From assembly GCA_900547995.1 (NCBI GenBank), contig URIY01000004.1, positions 1 through 54,123 of the forward strand: 54,123 nucleotides of DNA, in the 5' to 3' direction. Of the stretch, positions 33,665 to 42,547 are shown piece by piece. The notes under the pieces were generated by a model, which searched no databases, was not told where the DNA came from, and saw only the letters and a program-made list of their open reading frames with translations. The position numbers were made by a program, and so were the translations under genes. The stretch's first letter is position 1. Each line of letters starts with the position of its first letter. This DNA is from an uncultured Mycoplasmatota bacterium (GTDB taxonomy: Bacteria; Bacillota_I; Bacilli_A; RF39; UBA660).

Positions 33665-34435
33665 TTAATTTCTACCTATTTTCTTTGCTAAAACAAAATT
33701 TTTTAGTCTTTCATCTTCTACTGTTTTATTATCAAATTTTAATAAGTCACTTTCATTACAATTTAATATAGCGTTTATCAATTGAAAATTATTTTCGCAA
33801 TATTTTGGATAATTGTAATTTAATGATGATATTTTGTATGCTAAATGATCTGTATTTTTTAATAAAGATGCATTATCTTGTAAATGATTAATGCTACTAA
33901 TTTGTGGCTTAATAATTCTACCTATAATACCATATATTTCTTCATAGTTTTTATTTAACATTTGTGCTAATTTTTTAGTAGATATACCTGTTCTGTGTGC
34001 AAGTAATATAATAATTTTCTTTGTATTTTCATTATAAATATTTATTAAACCTTTTTTTGAATCATCATATAAATCAAATTCATCAAGTGACTCATCTTTA
34101 ATTTTATCAATACCATCTATAAAACGCATTGGATCACGTTTTAGATTAGGATGTTCATAATCTAATGATGAACATAAGTATTCCAATTCCTTACATGAAG
34201 AGATAATTTCATAAAATTGTTCCATGTCAAGATTAGAATACAAACCATATGTAAGTATTTTCTTAAATATATTTCTCACATTTAAATTATTTTGATATTG
34301 TTCTGACACAATAAAATTATTTAATTTTTTACAACTTACTCCTAATGCAAGTGCATATTGTTCTAACTCATTTGAACTAATTGTTTTCGTAACATATAAT
34401 TGTTCTAACATTGTTACATTATTTTCTTTTTTCAT
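33665..34435 (-). CDS. Hypothetical protein, 256 aa
   Basis: AAGGGAGGATTATATA precedes the ATG. No family recognised. All-helical, charged, with no membrane segment; several segments read like helix-turn-helix pairs: SSNELEQYALALGVSCKKLN and IILLAHRTGISTKKLAQMLN, the latter followed by KNYEEIYGIIGRII. It could be a DNA-binding regulator with two such units, but I cannot confirm it. The gene begins 24 bases after the putative ABC permease stop and may be cotranscribed with it. Confidence 0.7.
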   Translation of the reverse strand: MKKENNVTMLEQLYVTKTISSNELEQYALALGVSCKKLNNFIVSEQYQNNLNVRNIFKKILTYGLYSNLDMEQFYEIISSCKELEYLCSSLDYEHPNLKRDPMRFIDGIDKIKDESLDEFDLYDDSKKGLINIYNENTKKIIILLAHRTGISTKKLAQMLNKNYEEIYGIIGRIIKPQISSINHLQDNASLLKNTDHLAYKISSLNYNYPKYCENNFQLINAILNCNESDLLKFDNKTVEDERLKNFVLAKKIGRN

Positions 34436-34459
34436 TATATAATCCTCCCTTAATACAAC

Positions 34460-35113
34460 TTACTTCTTAAATTTGATTGTTGACTTAAGATTTGGAAATG
34501 CTTTTAATATCCTTTTATATATTGGTGATTTACTTTGAATAAATTCCCTAACATTTTTTGTTATTTCATCAGTACAATCTTTTCTAACACTACTAACTAC
34601 ACCCCTAATTTTGCACATTACATTAAATGAAAGGGAAATATCAACTAATAATATTATTAAGATTGTAATCGATAAACTATTGAAAATTACATTAGGTAAT
34701 TTATCGATAAAAGTCATTATACATGGATTTAAAAACTTAATAACAAGTACACCTAATATTCCAAATAAAATAGAATTTTGTAAACAAACTCTACCATTAA
34801 GATTAAACCTTTTTTGGGTATAATCCCACCATCTTGTTTTAAATAATTTTTCCATAATTATACTTGTTGAATACTCTATTACTGTACAAATAAGAAATGA
34901 CATACAAAATAATGTAAAATAATCATCTCCATACCTTGTTAAAAGTAATGTCATTGCAACAACAGATACACCATATATAGGACATACAGGTCCTATTAAA
35001 AACCCTCTACTTGAAAGTTTATGTTTAGCAATACTAACAACAATAACCTCCATAAGCCATCCCATAAATGAGTAAATTATAAATAATAGAAAAAATTTAA
35101 ATATTATATACAT
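34460..35113 (-). CDS. Putative ABC transporter permease (CmpB/DUF1113-like membrane protein)
   Basis: 217 aa with about five membrane helices and family hallmarks: FIIYSFMGWLMEVI, RGFLIGPVCPIYGVSVV, FLICTVIEYSTSIIMEKLFKTRWWDYT and FNLNGRVCLQNSI. This signature belongs to the putative ABC_trans_CmpB/type IV permease family that is common in gut Firmicutes and of unproven function. Start ATG follows AAGGAGAGTATAAA. The C-terminal 60 residues are soluble and basic. Confidence 0.85.
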   Translation of the reverse strand: MYIIFKFFLLFIIYSFMGWLMEVIVVSIAKHKLSSRGFLIGPVCPIYGVSVVAMTLLLTRYGDDYFTLFCMSFLICTVIEYSTSIIMEKLFKTRWWDYTQKRFNLNGRVCLQNSILFGILGVLVIKFLNPCIMTFIDKLPNVIFNSLSITILIILLVDISLSFNVMCKIRGVVSSVRKDCTDEITKNVREFIQSKSPIYKRILKAFPNLKSTIKFKK

Positions 35114-35172
35114 TTTATACTCTCCTTATAATGATAAATTATATCATAATTTAAGTATAACGTAAAGCCAAC

Positions 35173-35194
35173 AAAAAAACTACTTACGTAGTTT
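35173..35194 (-). terminator. Terminator after tRNA-Ala
   Basis: Minus-strand AAACTAC-GTAA-GTAGTTT followed by TTTTG, 11 bases past the tRNA. Confidence 0.8.
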
Positions 35195-35204
35195 ACAACA
35201 TAAA

Positions 35205-35280
35205 TGGTGGAGCATAACGGGATCGAACCGTTGACCTCCACGGTGCAAACGTGGCGCTCTCCCAGCTGAGCTAATGCCCC
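35205..35280 (-). tRNA. trnA: tRNA-Ala (TGC anticodon)
   Basis: 76 nt with CCA encoded. Acceptor GGGGCAT / ATGCTCC (one G-T pair at 3-70, the tRNA-Ala identity element), anticodon stem CCACG / CGTGG with loop TTTGCAC (anticodon TGC), T loop TTCGATC. Discriminator A. Confidence 0.96.
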
Positions 35281-35337
35281 AAAACATTAACAAAATCATA
35301 TTATCATAATTAATACTCTATTGTCAATACTTTTTAT

Positions 35338-35949
35338 TTATTTTTTGTTGTAAACTAATCTTCCATGACCACTTTTAGTTATATCTATCATATCTATATT
35401 CTTCGGTTCTTCATATTTAATATGATAAAATTCCATTAATTTTTGTGTCATACCTTTGTATAACGTAATCGCATCATCATACCAATTATTATCAATGCAA
35501 AGTGTAGTTGGTATAATAAAGTTATTAAATAATGTTGTTGCAATGCTTACTCTTGCATGATCATTTGCAAGCAAAGCAGCAATTTTAGGACCAACAACAT
35601 CATACTCAACTAATATCTTTGTACCATCAATAGATTTTTGTAGTACATCATTGCGAAACTTTCTTAGGGTATCTAAAAATGTATTACTGTCTTCTTTTTG
35701 TAATATATAACACAACATTGTTGTAATGTAGCAACCACTACCACTTTCATAGTCGTGGCTAAATTCTTCCGCTCTTCTTATTTCACTTGAATTTCTTGAA
35801 TATGCTTCACAAAACTTACTACAACTAAGTTCATTTGCTCTAACATATTCATACTCTTTTTCACAATAATACTTTCCACCTTCACGCTTACTTAAATCTA
35901 AATACGTGCACTCTGAGCATTTATGTTCATCAATAGTAAAAAAGCCCAT
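35338..35949 (-). CDS. Cys-rich N-terminal, CFI-box-like C-terminal protein
   Basis: 203 aa. Residues 10-50 contain Cys pairs (HKCSECTYL, KYYCEKEYEY, LSCSKFCEAY) suggesting a zinc-binding or disulfide module. The core SGCYITTMLCYIL, FLDTLRKFRNDVL and VEYDVVGPKIA corresponds to the pattern of CFI-box-type domains (CFIATA..G followed by L..FRD..L and Y....P.IA). That pattern is found at C-termini of diverse bacterial proteins; function unknown. Start ATG follows GAAGGGGGATTTTTTTA. The gene is isolated between tRNA-Ala and the 107-aa hypothetical. Confidence 0.7.
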   Translation of the reverse strand: MGFFTIDEHKCSECTYLDLSKREGGKYYCEKEYEYVRANELSCSKFCEAYSRNSSEIRRAEEFSHDYESGSGCYITTMLCYILQKEDSNTFLDTLRKFRNDVLQKSIDGTKILVEYDVVGPKIAALLANDHARVSIATTLFNNFIIPTTLCIDNNWYDDAITLYKGMTQKLMEFYHIKYEEPKNIDMIDITKSGHGRLVYNKK

Positions 35950-36013
35950 TAAAAAAATCCCCCTTCTTTATATGGGAGATATATTAACACTTAATTTATA
36001 AGTTGTCAAGAGA

Positions 36014-36337
36014 TTAATCATCAAAGTCAATATCCACAATATCACTAATTGGTATTAATTCATTATCCATAGTAATTAAATGAAGACTATTTTTACCAAT
36101 TATTTTTCTTTTTATAGTTTCATCTTTTAATTTAATTTTAACATCTGCCTTATATACATATCTTGGTGAATTAAATATACTATTTATCTTTTGATTAATA
36201 TTTTGATATTTAAATTTATTATCACTTTTATTACTTATTTCCTCTTTATGATTACTATTAGTATAATAAACAGTATCATTATGAGCAGCCGATGAAGATA
36301 TTCTGTTTGCAAACACACCTGGTAATTTTTTATTCAT
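36014..36337 (-). CDS. Hypothetical protein, 107 aa
   Basis: The start is the ATG at 36337, eight bases after AGGAGG; the ATG at 36343 is too close to that site. No family recognised. N-terminal half Asn/Ser-rich and probably disordered (AAHNDTVYYTNSNHKEEISN), C-terminal half a compact strand domain: VYKADVKIKLKDETIKRKII, LHLITMDNELIPISDIVDID. The C-terminal pattern reads like a small Sm-like or PilZ-like barrel. Function unknown. Follows the SGNH hydrolase gene by 41 bases in the opposite gene order (the hydrolase is upstream) and may share its transcript. Confidence 0.65.
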   Translation of the reverse strand: MNKKLPGVFANRISSSAAHNDTVYYTNSNHKEEISNKSDNKFKYQNINQKINSIFNSPRYVYKADVKIKLKDETIKRKIIGKNSLHLITMDNELIPISDIVDIDFDD

Positions 36338-36378
36338 GTACATAACCTCCTATTTAAAGTTATGACTAAAGTTAATAT

Positions 36379-37596
36379 TTATTCATACATATGTGTTCTC
36401 GCATATTTAATTAAGGCTTCTTGTCCCTCTTTTGTAGGATGAATGCCATCATCTTCTCTACAATAACCTTTTTTACAGGCACCATTTTCATCTTTCATTG
36501 CTGGTGCTGAATTTAGAAATTTTACGTCTAAATCTTCACACATTTTACCTATATAATAGTTTAATTTATTTATTTTATCATTATTAATTCCTGTTTCTTT
36601 TTCATCAAATGATGCATCTACTGGCGGAATAGATTGAATAATAAGTTTAGTTTTAGGGCTTGCTTTTTTGATATCGGTAATTAATTCAGAGTATTTTTGA
36701 TAAAAGTATTCTGGTGTCATATAGGCAGCACTATTTGTTCCAAGTGTCATTATAACCATATCAGGTTTATATTTTTCAAAATTTTGAACAAATGTTTTTC
36801 CTGTATCTATATGATTAATATAAATAGGAGATGTAAGAGCTGTTTCTGGTGTAATAGAAATTTGATGCCATAAATTTTTCCCAGATATTTGTTCATTAAT
36901 AACATAATATAAAGCCATTGAATCACCAGCAAAAATGATACTATTTGTATACTCTTCTCCTCCATCTTTTGTTTCTTTAAGTGTTACACTCTCAAACATT
37001 CCTTCTAATGTAAAATCTTTAACACTAAGACTAAGTGGAGATGATGATGTGACAATTACTTTTCTTTCCATTTCGGTTAAATTATTACTCTTATCTTTTA
37101 CAGAATACTTAATAATATATTCTCCTTCTTTTTCTGTATTTACCTTTCCTGATACTTTAACATCACTACTTATATCACCATCACTATTGTCCAGTGCGAC
37201 ATATCCAGGATCATTAAATGTAGAATTTAACATAACTATTATCTCTTTACCACCCTTTAGAGTAATTTCTGGTTTAACAGTATCAATTACCTTTATTTTT
37301 TTTGTTACAGTGTATGTTTTATTATTTTTAGAATAATTATATTTAATATCATATACTCCCGATTTATTATTATTTAAATTAGTATCAATTTTAACATTAT
37401 CTGTAACATCAATACCTTTATAGTATGCTTTAAATTCATTTGTAAATTCTTCTCCAACTTGTATTGTCTTTGTATTCATATCTACTTTAAAATCTTTTTT
37501 TAATGATTTAAAAAGCATAACTAAACATACTATTAAAAATATTAATATTAATGCTGCTATTAAAGTATTTCCTATATTTATTTTTCTTTTTTTCAT
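36379..37596 (-). CDS. Membrane-anchored SGNH/GDSL hydrolase with Ig-like domains
   Basis: 405 aa. N-terminal membrane anchor (about 10-28), an extracellular Ig-like/DUF5011 pair (IKVIDTVKPEITLKGGKEII, DNSDGDISSDVKVSGKVNTE, YIIKYSVKDKSNN), then an SGNH hydrolase domain: IIFAGDSMALYYV (catalytic Ser block I), VIMTLGTNSAAY (block III Asn) and DDGIHPTKEGQ (block V Asp-His). Acts outside the cell, probably as an esterase or O-acetyl transferase on a surface glycan. Binding site AATAGGTGAGCCATT. Together with the envelope genes to its right it suggests cell wall polymer modification. Confidence 0.88.
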   Translation of the reverse strand: MKKRKINIGNTLIAALILIFLIVCLVMLFKSLKKDFKVDMNTKTIQVGEEFTNEFKAYYKGIDVTDNVKIDTNLNNNKSGVYDIKYNYSKNNKTYTVTKKIKVIDTVKPEITLKGGKEIIVMLNSTFNDPGYVALDNSDGDISSDVKVSGKVNTEKEGEYIIKYSVKDKSNNLTEMERKVIVTSSSPLSLSVKDFTLEGMFESVTLKETKDGGEEYTNSIIFAGDSMALYYVINEQISGKNLWHQISITPETALTSPIYINHIDTGKTFVQNFEKYKPDMVIMTLGTNSAAYMTPEYFYQKYSELITDIKKASPKTKLIIQSIPPVDASFDEKETGINNDKINKLNYYIGKMCEDLDVKFLNSAPAMKDENGACKKGYCREDDGIHPTKEGQEALIKYARTHMYE

Positions 37597-37666
37597 AATG
37601 GCTCACCTATTATATTATGACATACTCATAATTAATTAGTCAATACAATTAATCTTTCAAAATATA

Positions 37667-38470
37667 TCATTTTTCTAACAATAATGATACAAATATACCT
37701 ATTACAAATAAAATTATACCTATAAATATACTTAGTAAATTTGTATTACATTTTAAGACATTTATTATTAATAAAAAACAGGATGATAATAAAAAACCAA
37801 GTATACATGAAAAACTTTCATGATAAAATTTCTTTAAAGAATATGCAACAAACTTAGATATTAAATATGTACCTATGACTACACCAATTAAAAATGGCAA
37901 TATTTTTATAATATTATTTATTTCATATACATTACTAAATAAATCTAAAACAGTTCCATAACAACCAAGTAATATCATGATTGCACTACCACTTATTCCA
38001 GGTATAATCATAGTTGCTGCATCTAAAAGGCCTAATAAAAAGAAAATATATAAAGGATAATTATTTACACCAAATGACTTATTATTATCAATAAATGATA
38101 GTGAAAAGATAAGAGAAAATGATAATATAAATAATACTATATTTTTAAAATTATTTTTTTTTACTTTTTTTATCAAACTAGGTATTCCACCGGCAATAAG
38201 TCCAATAAAAAAAAGCATTGTTATAACATAATATTTATCTAACATACTAAATATAAGTTTACTCATTAAAATGATAGCCATTGACACACCTATTAATACA
38301 GGCATTAAAAACTTAATATTTTCTTTTATGTTACAAAAAAAATTACCAATAGCATTCATTAGTTTGTCATATATTCCCATTGTAATAGCAAGTAGAGAAC
38401 CACTTACACCCGGAATAATTTTACCTACACCAATAAAAAATCCTTTGATAATTAAACTTATATTTTTCAT
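37667..38470 (-). CDS. popT: DUF368 polyprenyl-phosphate transporter (PopT type)
   Basis: 267 aa, nine or so membrane helices, with the two inverted-repeat signatures GFFIGVGKIIPGVSGSLLAI and GLLDAATMIIPGISGSAIMILLG, in each of which PGxSGS forms the re-entrant loop. DUF368 proteins have been shown to translocate undecaprenyl phosphate back to the cytoplasmic face, recycling the carrier for peptidoglycan and teichoic acids. Start ATG follows AATGGTGATTATA. A small membrane-protein gene lies directly upstream on the same strand and may be cotranscribed. Confidence 0.87.
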   Translation of the reverse strand: MKNISLIIKGFFIGVGKIIPGVSGSLLAITMGIYDKLMNAIGNFFCNIKENIKFLMPVLIGVSMAIILMSKLIFSMLDKYYVITMLFFIGLIAGGIPSLIKKVKKNNFKNIVLFILSFSLIFSLSFIDNNKSFGVNNYPLYIFFLLGLLDAATMIIPGISGSAIMILLGCYGTVLDLFSNVYEINNIIKILPFLIGVVIGTYLISKFVAYSLKKFYHESFSCILGFLLSSCFLLIINVLKCNTNLLSIFIGIILFVIGIFVSLLLEK

Positions 38471-38502
38471 ATAATCACCATTTAATTATATGATTATACC
38501 TA

Positions 38503-38667
38503 TTATTTAATATCTGAAGAGTTTATAATTAACTTTAATATAATTCCTATTAAAATAATGGCAATTCCTACGAAACAAAAACTTATATCTTTAAATAGAA
38601 TAAGGGCTAAAACGATACATAAAATACTAATAACAGATAATATTAAGCATGGCTTTTTATATTTCAT
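38503..38667 (-). CDS. Small two-helix membrane protein, 54 aa
   Basis: Starts MKYKKPCLILS and has two hydrophobic segments (about 7-25 and 29-49) with a short KDIS turn, ending SSDIK. Binding site GCGAGGGGTAGAAAGTAA precedes the ATG, somewhat far. It ends 33 bases before the popT start on the same strand. No family recognised; probably a membrane accessory peptide. Easily missed because of its size. Confidence 0.55.
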   Translation of the reverse strand: MKYKKPCLILSVISILCIVLALILFKDISFCFVGIAIILIGIILKLIINSSDIK

Positions 38668-38783
38668 TTACTTTCTACCCCTCGCTTCTCTTTCTATATA
38701 TATTTTATCATATATTTTATCATTTGTTTAGTCCTTTATTGTTTTATTAAAAACTTTAGTATATAATGATTATAGGTGATAAC

Positions 38784-39548
38784 ATGAAGGCATTAGTAAC
38801 AGGTGGTAGTTCTGGAATTGGACTTGCAATTGCGAAAAAATTAGATAGTATGGGATATGATGTTATTTTAGTGTCAAGAAATAAAAAGAAACTAGAATCA
38901 GTTAAACAAGAATTAACAAATAATACAACTACAATAGCAACCGATATTTCAAGTACATATAATTGTAAAAAACTATTTAAAAAAGTTAAAGATGAAGATA
39001 TTGATATTCTTATAAATTGTGCTGGTGTTGGACAATTTGGTTATTTTAATGAATCTAAAATAGATGATGATTTAGATTTAATTGATTTAAATATTGAAGC
39101 GACACATACTTTAACAAAATTATTTTTAAAATATTTTAATGAGAAAAACAATGGCTATATTCTTAATGTAGCATCTACAGCATCATTTTCTCCTGGACCA
39201 CTTATGGCTACATATTTTGCTTCAAAAGCATACGTATATCGATTAACAATGGCTATAAATGAAGAACTAAAAAACCTAAAATCTAATGTTTATGTAGGAT
39301 GTTTCTGTCCTGGGCCAGTAAACACACATTTTAATGACAAACTTGGTATTAAATTTAGTAAAGCAATAGATAGTAATGACGCAGCAGAGATTGCTATTAA
39401 AGGAATGTTTAAAAGGAAAACAACCATTATTCCTAGTTTTAGTCAAAAATTAAATGCAAGATTTTCTAAACTTGTGCCAAGAAAATATCTTTTAAAGGCT
39501 AATTATAACGTACAAATTAAAAAGTTAAAAAATAAACAAGGATGTTAA
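38784..39548 (+). CDS. Short-chain dehydrogenase/reductase
   Basis: 254 aa from the ATG at 38784 (ATAGGTGATAAC upstream; the 38766 ATG precedes the binding site). Classical SDR: NAD(P)-binding TGGSSGIGLAIA at the N-terminus (7-18), NCAGVG, catalytic Ser region NVASTASF, and YFASK with the catalytic Tyr and Lys, then CPGPVNT. The C-terminal KLNARFSKLVPRKYLLKANY is like the DltE/YqjQ group of SDRs. Substrate unknown. Preceded by a TTGTTT-17-TATAAT promoter (about 38737-38766). Convergent with the lipoprotein at 39632. Confidence 0.9.
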   Translation: MKALVTGGSSGIGLAIAKKLDSMGYDVILVSRNKKKLESVKQELTNNTTTIATDISSTYNCKKLFKKVKDEDIDILINCAGVGQFGYFNESKIDDDLDLIDLNIEATHTLTKLFLKYFNEKNNGYILNVASTASFSPGPLMATYFASKAYVYRLTMAINEELKNLKSNVYVGCFCPGPVNTHFNDKLGIKFSKAIDSNDAAEIAIKGMFKRKTTIIPSFSQKLNARFSKLVPRKYLLKANYNVQIKKLKNKQGC

Positions 39549-39564
39549 TATCCTATAATTAAAG

Positions 39565-39601
39565 CAAAAAAAGGCTTTTTTCATTCTAAGTCTTTTTTTG
39601 T
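39565..39601 (+). terminator. Weak terminator after the SDR gene
   Basis: AAAGC-AAAAAAA-GGCTTT with TTTT, then a second T-rich stretch. Short stem, but positioned between the convergent genes. Confidence 0.45.
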
Positions 39602-39631
39602 AAATCCACTAAACCATAAATTGTAATTTGT

Positions 39632-40396
39632 TTATTTATCTAATATTGTATTCAATGAATTTTTATCAATATTTGTTAATTCATAACTTTTATCATTTAT
39701 TTCAATGTTAAAATAATGACCTGGATTATATAAAATCTTTGCAATAATATCATTATTAGTATCAAGTAATTCCAATTCATATATAGGTGATGGAAGCGTT
39801 ACTGCTCCAGTCCACACTTTTGAATTATATATAATTGATAAAAACTCATTTATTTCTTTTTCTTCTGTAATTGATTGATGATCCTTAATAATTATAGTTT
39901 TTGTTTTTGATACTGTATCTTTTATTATATTAGGTAATTCAAGTGTTCCCTGTTTTTGTAATGTAAATATACCAAAATTATTATCACAATGCATAACTGC
40001 AATTAAGTCTTTTTCTTCACCCAATTTACAAGTTATTTTATTATTTATACCATCATTTAAGGCTAATACTATTTCATTATTTTTATTAATTGTAAATTCT
40101 CCTTTTACTCCTTTATCGTTATTGAAAAAAGCAAATTTATTTTTTCCAGTTCCGTGAAAATTAATAAAGGAATCTTTAATATACTTGTATTCTCCTTCAC
40201 TGTCTATTTTAGTTAATATCCAAGCAGTTTCAGTTGTTTTTAATAATTCTATAGTATCACCACACATACAACCTTCACAACACTCTTCACTATTTTTATA
40301 TGATTTGTTTTTATCATCATTGTTTTCTTTGATACACCCAGTTAAACCCAAAACTATTGTTCCACTTACCAAAATAGTCAATATTGTTTTTTTCAT
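39632..40396 (-). CDS. Cysteine-rich lipoprotein (paralogue of the gene at 951)
   Basis: 254 aa from the ATG at 40396 with AGGGGGGAATGTTT upstream; an ATG at 40402 overlaps that site. Same layout as its paralogue: signal ending LGLTGC, acidic linker, ECCEGCMCGD, then a soluble domain with NFHGTGKNKFAFFNND and WTGAVTLPSPIYELELLD. Last gene of the ispD-licD-acyltransferase-lipoprotein operon here, whereas the other copy precedes its acyltransferase. Function unknown; context suggests a surface-polymer role. Confidence 0.87.
   Translation of the reverse strand: MKKTILTILVSGTIVLGLTGCIKENNDDKNKSYKNSEECCEGCMCGDTIELLKTTETAWILTKIDSEGEYKYIKDSFINFHGTGKNKFAFFNNDKGVKGEFTINKNNEIVLALNDGINNKITCKLGEEKDLIAVMHCDNNFGIFTLQKQGTLELPNIIKDTVSKTKTIIIKDHQSITEEKEINEFLSIIYNSKVWTGAVTLPSPIYELELLDTNNDIIAKILYNPGHYFNIEINDKSYELTNIDKNSLNTILDK
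40114..40285. repeat. 172-bp perfect repeat, copy 2 (copy 1 at 1433-1604)
   Basis: Identical to 1433-1604, in the lipoprotein paralogue. See copy 1. Confidence 0.9.
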
Positions 40397-40438
40397 AAAC
40401 ATTCCCCCCTCTTCAGCAAATTATAATTTGCTAAACAA

Positions 40439-41659
40439 CTAGCTTTTTATTTTTTTCTTTAATTTAATAATTAAAACTGAAATAATATGTGTAATTAATA
40501 ACACTATTACAATATTCAAATAAGGATAATTATTTATAGCTTTGATTGATAAAGATACAATAAAAATTATCATTGGATGTATTAAATAATAATATTTTGA
40601 CAAATTACCAAATTGCAATTTTAATTTAATATTGTTTGTAATATAAATAACTGAAATAAATAGATAATAAGTTAAAGGTACACATGATAATAGAATATTA
40701 CTATTAAGTCTATTTGTATCATGCAATAATATAGCTTCAAAAACTAATAAGAAGAAGGAAATAATTAATTTTGCAAAGCAATATTTTGAATATGGTCTTT
40801 CTTTTGTTCCTATAAAATAACCTAATACTACATAGAAAAGTCCAAAAAATAAGAAGTTTCTAGTAGTAAAGAAGATATTATAATAATAAGATAATAATTC
40901 TTTTATTGATAATGGTAAAACCCCATAATAAGTTTCCGTTGCCCCAAATAATAGTAATATAAAAGAAATTACTAACAAATATTTTATATTAAATTTATTC
41001 TTCCATTTTTTTAATATTAACAGAGAAAATATTATTGCAGGAAAATACCATAAATGATAATAAATCCCCGTATAACATAATGCAATTAATATCACAACAG
41101 GCAATAATAACATTAATAAAATAATAAATAAGGGTAAAGAAATATTAATTTTTGATATATACTCATTTATAATTGGTAAATACTTAATTATTGTACCTAT
41201 TATTATCGGTATATATAATAAACTCCAAACTAAATATAAAGGTATTGTTTTCTTTATGTAATCTTTAATATAATTTTCATTATTATTTTCTTTCTTTGCA
41301 ACGAAATAACCAGTTATTATAAAAAATATAGGAACACATATTCTTGTAATAATATTATTAAAAGCCAAATCTAATTGATTAGAAAAATTAATAAATGGTC
41401 GTAAATGTAATATCATTATTAGAATTGCAGATATATATTTCAAAATATCTAAATTTTGATAATTGACTTTATTCTCATTATAATTTTTATCAATATTTTT
41501 TTGAATAAATATTGTGATAAAACTAAAACATATTATCATTAAAATAATTATAAAAGGATTACCTAAACCATTTTCAATTTGAAACACATTTATTAATTTT
41601 AAAAATAATACTAATATAGTTATTATTAATGTAATTACTATTTCATTTTTATATTTCAC
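40439..41659 (-). CDS. Acyltransferase-3 family membrane protein
   Basis: 406 aa, about ten membrane helices. Start is GTG (41659), the same position where the paralogue at 629 has ATG. Family features: first cytoplasmic block ILMILHLRPF with the catalytic His, ICVPIFFIITGYFVAKKE, CYTGIYYHLWYFPAIIFSL and a long hydrophobic C-terminus ending KIKLKKKIKS. Acyltransferase-3 enzymes move acetyl or other acyl groups onto extracellular sugars, such as O-acetylation of peptidoglycan or teichoic acid. Lies between licD and the lipoprotein gene in one operon, in line with surface glycopolymer decoration. Confidence 0.87.
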   Translation of the reverse strand: MKYKNEIVITLIITILVLFLKLINVFQIENGLGNPFIIILMIICFSFITIFIQKNIDKNYNENKVNYQNLDILKYISAILIMILHLRPFINFSNQLDLAFNNIITRICVPIFFIITGYFVAKKENNNENYIKDYIKKTIPLYLVWSLLYIPIIIGTIIKYLPIINEYISKINISLPLFIILLMLLLPVVILIALCYTGIYYHLWYFPAIIFSLLILKKWKNKFNIKYLLVISFILLLFGATETYYGVLPLSIKELLSYYYNIFFTTRNFLFFGLFYVVLGYFIGTKERPYSKYCFAKLIISFFLLVFEAILLHDTNRLNSNILLSCVPLTYYLFISVIYITNNIKLKLQFGNLSKYYYLIHPMIIFIVSLSIKAINNYPYLNIVIVLLITHIISVLIIKLKKKIKS

Positions 41660-41686
41660 ATTAAATCACTTTTAACTTCCAAATTA

Positions 41687-42547
41687 CTATTTATCTGGTT
41701 TATCTGATTTAAGATTTATATCAACAATATGTTTTGCTCTTTGTTTTTCCTTAGGCAGTGGAGTAAAACATTTCTCACCATATCTTCTTATTAAATAATC
41801 CCTATAATCATTTGGAACAGGTAATTCAATATCCTCAAATGGCAAATAAGTTACAGGAAACATATTTTTATATACATATCTTAGTGGATGAAAGGGACTT
41901 TTATAAATCCATGTAATGTCATCACCAATATATTTTGTTTTTTTACATAGTTTTCCATATAATTTGGCATTTCCAATAAATAAATATTTAAGAGGCAATG
42001 GATTTATCCTTAAGTTTTCAAAAAAAGTTATAACATTTCCAAGTATTTGATTTATAAATCTAAGTGGGAAATCTAAAACAGTATGTTTCGATAAATGATC
42101 ATAAATGAAAACATCAATAAATACTCCATCACAATCTTTACACTTATTAAATAATAGTTTATTTGTTTCTTTTAAATATGTCCCCTTTTTTCTTATTTTC
42201 ATGGCTGGCCATGTAACATCATATTTATGATTTTTTTCAAAACAATGTACAACATATTTATCTGGATCTAAATCTTTTACAGCAACTTTTAAAAATTTTT
42301 CATAATCCTCACGCATCATAGCAATATCCATATCATCATCCCATGGAATAAAGCCTTTATATAAAACAGCACCTAACGTAGAACCACCTGTTAAACAATA
42401 ATTTATATGATGCTTTTTACACACTTTATCAATATCTTTCATAATATCTAATATAACAAGTTGAACATCCCTTACCGTTATCTTAGTACCATCTTTTTTT
42501 TCTTTTAAAATAAATTCACCAAAGTCTTCTCTATTATAAGTTTTCAT
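41687..42547 (-). CDS. licD: LicD family phosphotransferase
   Basis: 286 aa. Hallmarks of the LicD nucleotidyltransferase fold: HHINYCLTGGSTLGAVLYKGFIPWDDDMDIAM with GG(S/T)xLGAxR-like and DDDxD metal-binding residues, followed by WPAMKIRKKG and FIDVFIYD. LicD proteins transfer phosphocholine or ribitol phosphate from CDP donors onto glycans. Start ATG overlaps the stop of the cytidylyltransferase (TTAATG), so the two are translationally coupled. The donor may be made by that upstream enzyme; acceptor unknown. Confidence 0.9.
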   Translation of the reverse strand: MKTYNREDFGEFILKEKKDGTKITVRDVQLVILDIMKDIDKVCKKHHINYCLTGGSTLGAVLYKGFIPWDDDMDIAMMREDYEKFLKVAVKDLDPDKYVVHCFEKNHKYDVTWPAMKIRKKGTYLKETNKLLFNKCKDCDGVFIDVFIYDHLSKHTVLDFPLRFINQILGNVITFFENLRINPLPLKYLFIGNAKLYGKLCKKTKYIGDDITWIYKSPFHPLRYVYKNMFPVTYLPFEDIELPVPNDYRDYLIRRYGEKCFTPLPKEKQRAKHIVDINLKSDKPDK

